The translations under genes were made by a program, and so were the position numbers. Positions 59,440-64,000 of a stretch of 64,000 nt of DNA are shown here, piece by piece. A model generated the notes under the pieces. The model was not told where the DNA came from, ran no database searches, and saw nothing but the letters and a program-made list of their open reading frames with translations. The DNA is from Leptobrachium leishanense (taxonomy: Eukaryota; Chordata; Amphibia; Anura; Megophryidae): positions 384,896,049-384,960,048 of the forward strand of contig CM019064.1 in the NCBI GenBank assembly GCA_009667805.1, written 5' to 3'. Position 1 is the first letter of the stretch, and the number at the start of each line of letters is the position of its first letter.

Positions 59440-60776
59440 TGGCTTTAAGTCGGGTTTTATTTACAATGGCAAAATAAATGGACGGACTTGAATGCAGTAA
59501 TCATGGCTTGACAAGAAAAAAATGTTTCTTAACTGGATACAAACAAGAAAGAAAAAAAAATTCAAAAATGACAACCAAAGGAATTACGTCAGCCTATGAA
59601 GATAATTCAGGGTAAATGAAAAGCAGATATCTCTAAAAATAAAATATATACATACAAGGTTGTGTAACATTACGGTGCTAAAAATAAAAGAAATATTTTG
59701 AAGAAATAATTAAATTTTTCACGTGGATCAGCTCACATTATTATACAGCTACAGTACTCAGAAAGTAAGATTTTCTTTCAAAATCAACTAAGTTAAATGT
59801 AAAAATGTTAACGCTAAAAAGATTTTTAAGGGTTAATTTAAGGAAAGTTGGGCACCAACATTACGCTCCTTTAGCGTGCCCTTTCTAGAAGAATTTCTAG
59901 GCATGAGAATTTTATTTTGTTGAGTTTAGTAAACAAACTTAATATACCTATTTACAGGTTAGTTTATAACAGAAAAAAAAATTATATTTTCAAATATTTG
60001 TATTTGAGTGATAGTACTTACAAGTTCTGAAGATAAAAAAAAAAAAACACACACACAAAACGTAACAGAAACCAATTTACCATGTTTGTCAGCCCTTCAG
60101 AACGTCTTGCCCGGAGATCTCCCTGATGGAACCAGGAAGAAGGGAGTCATGGGTAAACATGACAGCTCCATAAATAAAAAAATACCAGAGACACAGACAA
60201 CCCCACCAAAAAGGGATAACTCAGCTTTTTCAACACGGAGGGGTAGCCCAGAGAAAACAGCAAAGCTAATTAACCCCAAGTCTCCCGCTGATATTTCGGC
60301 ATGTTGCCAGATTATAAATGATTACACTTAAACAGGTTTTGTAACTTCACTAAAGCCTTGGTCCTTTCACATAAATACATTGATAAAAGTGTAGAGGTCG
60401 TTACCAAAGCATTTTAAAGTATAATTTTGAGAATGGGAAAAAACCCACACACCATTTCCATTTAAAAACAGGATGAACGGCTTCTTTAACCATAAAGTCT
60501 AAATATATTATTAAAATGTATATGGTATAATGGACATCCCTTTCCCCCCGCCATCCAAGAAAATGTGTCTCGGGCAAAACAGAAAACCCAATATAATACA
60601 TCTGCTTGATGAAAGTTTGCACGTTATTGTCTTTTTGGATTCAGTGTCTTAAAAGAAGTATATGCGCGCGCACTCCATTTCCAGTATCTTGAAACGCTGG
60701 GATATGCTAGAAATTGGGGTAAATCTGTTTTGAGAGATCGAAGGATTGCTGGATGTGCGCCTGAAAACCTTTTAAT
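59440..60776 (-). other. ZNF740: Probable ZNF740 3'UTR
   Basis: Follows the TAA of the zinc-finger exon on the minus strand. The first minus-strand AATAAA followed by a repeat boundary is at 59461-59456. The stretch is AT-rich and free of recognisable transposons, unlike its surroundings, which is expected of a constrained UTR. The end point is an inference. Confidence 0.5.
59456..59461 (-). promoter_or_regulatory. ZNF740: Candidate poly(A) signal for ZNF740
   Basis: AATAAA on the minus strand about 1.3 kb after the stop codon, at the edge between unique sequence and a TTAA-type repeat. Other AATAAA words exist further down, so this is a best guess. Confidence 0.4.
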
Positions 60777-60866
60777 TTACAACACAAATTCTGCCTGCGG
60801 GATTTTGGAGTGGCAACCTTGGCACATTCGTTTATGCCTCAGAAGTCTGTCAGTCCGTGAAAAGGC
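60777..60866 (-). CDS. ZNF740: ZNF740, terminal coding exon
   Basis: On the minus strand a pyrimidine-rich acceptor (TTTTTCTGTCTTTAG) precedes 29 codons and TAA (60779-60777). The peptide starts AFSRTDRLLRHKRMCQGC and ends QAEFVL. FSRTDRLLRHKRMCQGC is the last C2H2-type finger half (linker side, helix with RLLRH and final cysteine) of ZNF740 and is close to the human C terminus. ZNF740 is a nuclear zinc-finger protein that binds C-rich DNA. Upstream exons would lie at higher coordinates; none was recognised up to 64000. ZNF740 and ITGB7 are convergent neighbours in human, which supports both calls. Confidence 0.87.
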   Translation of the reverse strand, partial: AFSRTDRLLRHKRMCQGCHSKIPQAEFVL

Positions 60867-61792
60867 CTAAAGACAGAAAAAGAAAACAGATTTAACAGAA
60901 AATAAAATATATCTGTATGGACATGACTAAAACAAAGCTTCCGGTAGATGTATTGAGAATAATTTGTTACTTTTCATTCTGTTACAGACTGCATTACATA
61001 GGAGCTCCTCACTACTTGCCCACATGTCCCCATTCCCTCACATCTAAAACTCTCACTCTCCTCCACTGTCACAAACAGGTTACCTCTATACTAAAGAAAT
61101 CTTGCCTCGATCCCAGCTCTCAATCCAAGTACAATTACCGGTTTAGTTCAAAACTCCTGGAAAGTGTATGATCGTCTATTATCCTCTTCCTAACTGCTAA
61201 TTCCTTGCTCAACCCTGTGCAACCGGGCTTCAGTACCCAGAACTCAATTGAAACGGTGCTCACCACAATCACCAACAATCTCCTACTGGCTAAAATTCAT
61301 GGCCACTGTTATAGACCCATCGTGCTTGATCTTTTGGCTGCTTTTGACACTGTTGATCCCCCTCCTCCTATAGACTCTAATCTCTCTCGGTCTCTGTGAC
61401 ACTGAATCACCTTCCATCTTTCTAACAGGTTCTTCAATGTGCCACTTGCTGGTAACTCCTCTACAATGTCTTTAGAAGTCGGAGCACCTCAAGGCTCTGT
61501 CTTGGGCCCTCTTCTCTAGCCAGACCTCTTTCTAGCGTAAAATCATCAATCAATAGTTACGGCTTCAAATATCACCTCTATGCTGAGAATACTCAGATCT
61601 TCCTCTCTACCTGGGATTCCTCTCCTGCTGTCCTGTCTAAAGTCAGGGACTGCATATCTGGCATCGGTCGCTGGCATCACACTATCTCCACATCATCCCA
61701 GGTTCACGGTCTCTGGGTTACACTTGACTCCACTCTGTCCTGCATCACCCACATCCAATCGCTCTCTTCATTTTGCTGTGACAAAATTACAC

Positions 61793-62446
61793 TGAACATC
61801 ATTGAACTGCATGGTTTGAATAGGGATTTTGACCTCTCCCCTTTTCTGCAATAGTTTAAAAGAACCTTGATTCTTAGTCAAAAAAACCTTGATCCTAAGT
61901 CTAAAATCTTGACCGTATCTTCACATAGTGTTATGGGGCATTTAGATCTATTTGTTCATCATAGGCAAACTTTTCACATCAAAAATTAACATTTAAAAAC
62001 CAATATTCCAAATTAATATTAAAAATTAATATAATATAATGGATAATAAACATTTAATATGAATAATATTGTTGACTATATCTACAGTTAATAATATTGC
62101 AATGCTAGTATATTTTTGATGTGGTTTTTATTACTCACATGTTTTGTATTGAGTTAATGCAATAGGTTCCGGCTTAACCTGAGGGGTTAAACCATTTGGA
62201 GCGGAATATTGGAGAAGATTTGAGAGGAACTAAAGAGTCTCCTCCTTGCAATTGAATCATTAACCTGATCGCTGCCTTTTCACCTGTTGCTGTTACCTAT
62301 TTATATGCGCAAAATACTTTGTATGCTTAGACTTGACAAAGACCTGTGGAGGTCGAAACGTTGTCTTTTTCCTGTGCTCACCATGGAATAAAACCTTTTT
62401 ATTCATTCATCACACACAAGAGTTGGTAAATATTTTTCTATATTAT
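61793..62446 (+). mobile_element. 654-bp insertion flanked by an 81-bp duplication
   Basis: The 81 bp of LINE sequence at 61712-61792 recur at 62447-62527 with two differences. The material between is not LINE-like and contains the hammerhead-like motif at 62329-62366. The long duplication looks like an extended target-site duplication. Confidence 0.65.
62329..62366 (+). ncRNA. Degenerate hammerhead-like motif
   Basis: AGAC (62329-62332) and GTCT (62363-62366) close stem I. The core is TTGACAA (C3 to T, G8 to A), then one extra A, stem II GACCT/AGGTC with loop GTGG, GAA, self-complementary ACGT and T. The two core changes should prevent catalysis. Confidence 0.42.
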
Positions 62447-62530
62447 TCTGGGTTACACTTGACTCCACTCTGTCCTGTATCACCCACATCCAATCGCTCT
62501 CTTCATTTTGCTGCGACAAAATTACACAAT

Positions 62531-62710
62531 CAGGGTTATTCAGAGAGCGTGAAAAGCAGGAGAATGACTGGAAAATGAAAAATTCTAGGTCAAAATAGCC
62601 AATTTGGAAAGTGAGATGAAAGGGAGAATTTTTCTGGTTTGGCTATTTTGACCTAGAATTTTTCATTCTCCAGTCATTCTCCGGCTTTTCCCGCTCTCTG
62701 AATAACCCTG
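62531..62710. mobile_element. Hairpin MITE, CAGGGTTATTC family
   Basis: 180 bp, self-complementary, flanked by AAT on both sides (62528-62530, 62711-62713). It lies immediately after the second copy of the 81-bp duplication, inside the L2-type LINE. Confidence 0.82.
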
Positions 62711-63430
62711 AATATCTCCAAAATTCATCTGTTCCGGTCTGCGGACACCACTAATTAACTCATCCACACCTCTCAATTTCTCATCTCAACTACTGCAATA
62801 ACCTATTAACTGGCCTTCCGCTCTCCCCCCTCCAGTCCATCCTAAATGGCTGTGCCAGGCTTCTTCACCTCACCCGTCGCTTTGTCTCTGATGCTCCTCT
62901 CCAAGCCCTTAACTGGCTCTGCAATCATTGTAGAATTAAATTCACATTTATTACCGAGACCTAAAAAGCCCTCACTAACGCCACTCCCCATTACCTGTCC
63001 TCACTAATCACTAAATATAACCTAGTCTGCTCCCTTAAAATTGACCAGTGACCTACACCTTGCCTCTTCCTACATCGCTGGATTTTGCGCAGCTCTTTAC
63101 TTCGGGAACGCATTCCCTTGTGCTGGCTTTTCCCCAATCTGCCTTTCTTTGAAACACTCCCTCAAGACATTCCTGTTCAGGGAAACAGACAACCCAACTC
63201 ACTATCAAATGCACGTCACTCCCAACCTAGAGCATCATTCGACATGGTGCAAACATCACTCTCACCCTGCAGTCCTCTCCTCCTGATTCTCACACCTCCA
63301 CCCATCTAGACTTTAAGTTCCCATATGAATAGGACCTTCAATTCCTCCTGTAACCGTTTGTCAAAGATCATCCTGTCTCAAAGTATTCTAACACTGTGGA
63401 TATTGTGCTCTGTAGGAAATGATGGTGCTG

Positions 63431-64000
63431 TTTAAATAATAATCTGAGCGAATCATGGCATGGGGAAAAGAAAAAGTCAAGTGGTCTCCATCAAAAAATA
63501 AAAGCAAAATATGTCAATTAGATTATAATTTTATATAAATCTGTACAATTATTTTGCAAAATTACACATTTCAGGCAAAGAAAAAAACCCTTTGCTTTGA
63601 ACAAGAAGTTTTACATATAAAGTTGATCAATCTTGTTGTAAAGTAAGTCCATTTGGAAAAAGTGAGGGTTTTAAGAGTGTCAACCAAGTACCTCTTTCAT
63701 GAGTGGCAGAGAGGGCTCGCAATGCCAACCAGTTATGTTACGTGGTCAGCCCTTTCCCACCTGAACCAAGGTTCATTTTTGCCACGAAGGCAAGCAATTG
63801 GCCTACTCTGCAAGACACCGCATTTATCACATTACCCCCCAACACTGTTTTGATTGATCTACTAAATAGGTTGTGGACCAGTCTTAGTAGCACCAATAAT
63901 GAACCCTGGTATAGTATTTCATAGCAAAAATCAGAAACCACCTGCAACCCTCATATTAATGGTAACTTGGACTTTCTCTAGACAAGAAGGGGAACCAAAA
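63431..64000. other. Probable ZNF740 intron, no exon recognised
   Basis: Should be the intron 5' of the terminal ZNF740 exon on the minus strand. Open frames of 66-73 codons occur on both strands near 63650-63950 but resemble no family I know and lack convincing splice context. Confidence 0.4.

Larger units (their letters stand above)
60980..63430 (+). mobile_element. L2-type LINE, decayed and interrupted
   Basis: Reverse-transcriptase pieces in order: VTSILKKSCLDPSSQS, NPVQPGFSTQNSIETVLTTI, PIVLDLLAAFDTVD, APQGSVLGPL, YHLYAENTQIFLST, then after two insertions LPLSPLQSILNGCARLL, FVSDAPLQALNWLC and a C terminus with FFETLPQDIPVQG-type sequence. LDL.AAFDTVD and PQGSVLGP are canonical L2/CR1/Jockey-group motifs. 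The 3' end has TAGACTTTAAGTTCCCATA, as at 44978-45130. Interrupted by 61793-62446 and by a MITE at 62531-62710. Non-functional. Confidence 0.85.

Overview
The window reads as vertebrate nuclear DNA, most likely from a frog or another amphibian. It holds most of one split gene, the last exon of a second gene, and a dense load of transposons. The amphibian call is an inference from the repeats: Tc1/mariner elements with IR/DR ends, hAT, Harbinger-like and piggyBac-like MITEs, L2-type LINE 3' tails, a frog-like L1, and many hammerhead-type motifs. No species can be named.

Gene 1 is ITGB7 (integrin beta-7) on the plus strand. Fourteen coding exons lie between 2197 and 45370. All have AG/GT borders and their phases agree, giving about 746 codons from the PSI domain to the stop. 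The signal-peptide exon is not seen and probably lies 5' of the window. Visible parts in order are PSI, hybrid, beta-I domain with MIDAS (DLSYS), hybrid, four I-EGF modules, beta-tail, one transmembrane helix, and a tail with NPLF and NPNY.

Gene 2 is the terminal exon of a zinc-finger gene on the minus strand (60866 to 60777), recognised as ZNF740, with a likely 3'UTR down to about 59440. ITGB7 and ZNF740 are also convergent neighbours in human, so both calls support each other.

The introns and the 15 kb between the genes are mostly mobile DNA. Four Tc1 elements of two families are present (10.5-12.1, 17.0-19.6, 19.6-21.2 and 50.2-51.8 kb), and one has an intact 340-residue transposase. A full-length but decayed L1 sits at 33.7-40.1 kb in one intron. 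L2-type LINE pieces and tRNA-derived SINEs share the 3' tail of one LINE family. hAT elements with exact 8-bp target duplications occur at 12.2-14.1 and 27.2-28.4 kb; the second carries a GC-rich palindrome and a 21-22 bp minisatellite.

The least expected signal is a scattered set of hammerhead-ribozyme motifs at 16.7, 31.9, 48.6, 52.4, 56.1, 57.7 and 62.3 kb. Each is embedded in a different dispersed repeat. All have the same geometry: a CUGANGA-type core, a stem-loop, GAA, a self-complementary stem III (ACGCGU, ACAGCGCUGU, AGCU or ACGU), one H nucleotide, and a strand closing stem I. The copy at 56.1 kb (minus) has every core base. Two of the carrier repeats are copies of one ~389-bp family, and one of these keeps part of a second, head-to-tail unit, as expected of retrozyme-like elements.
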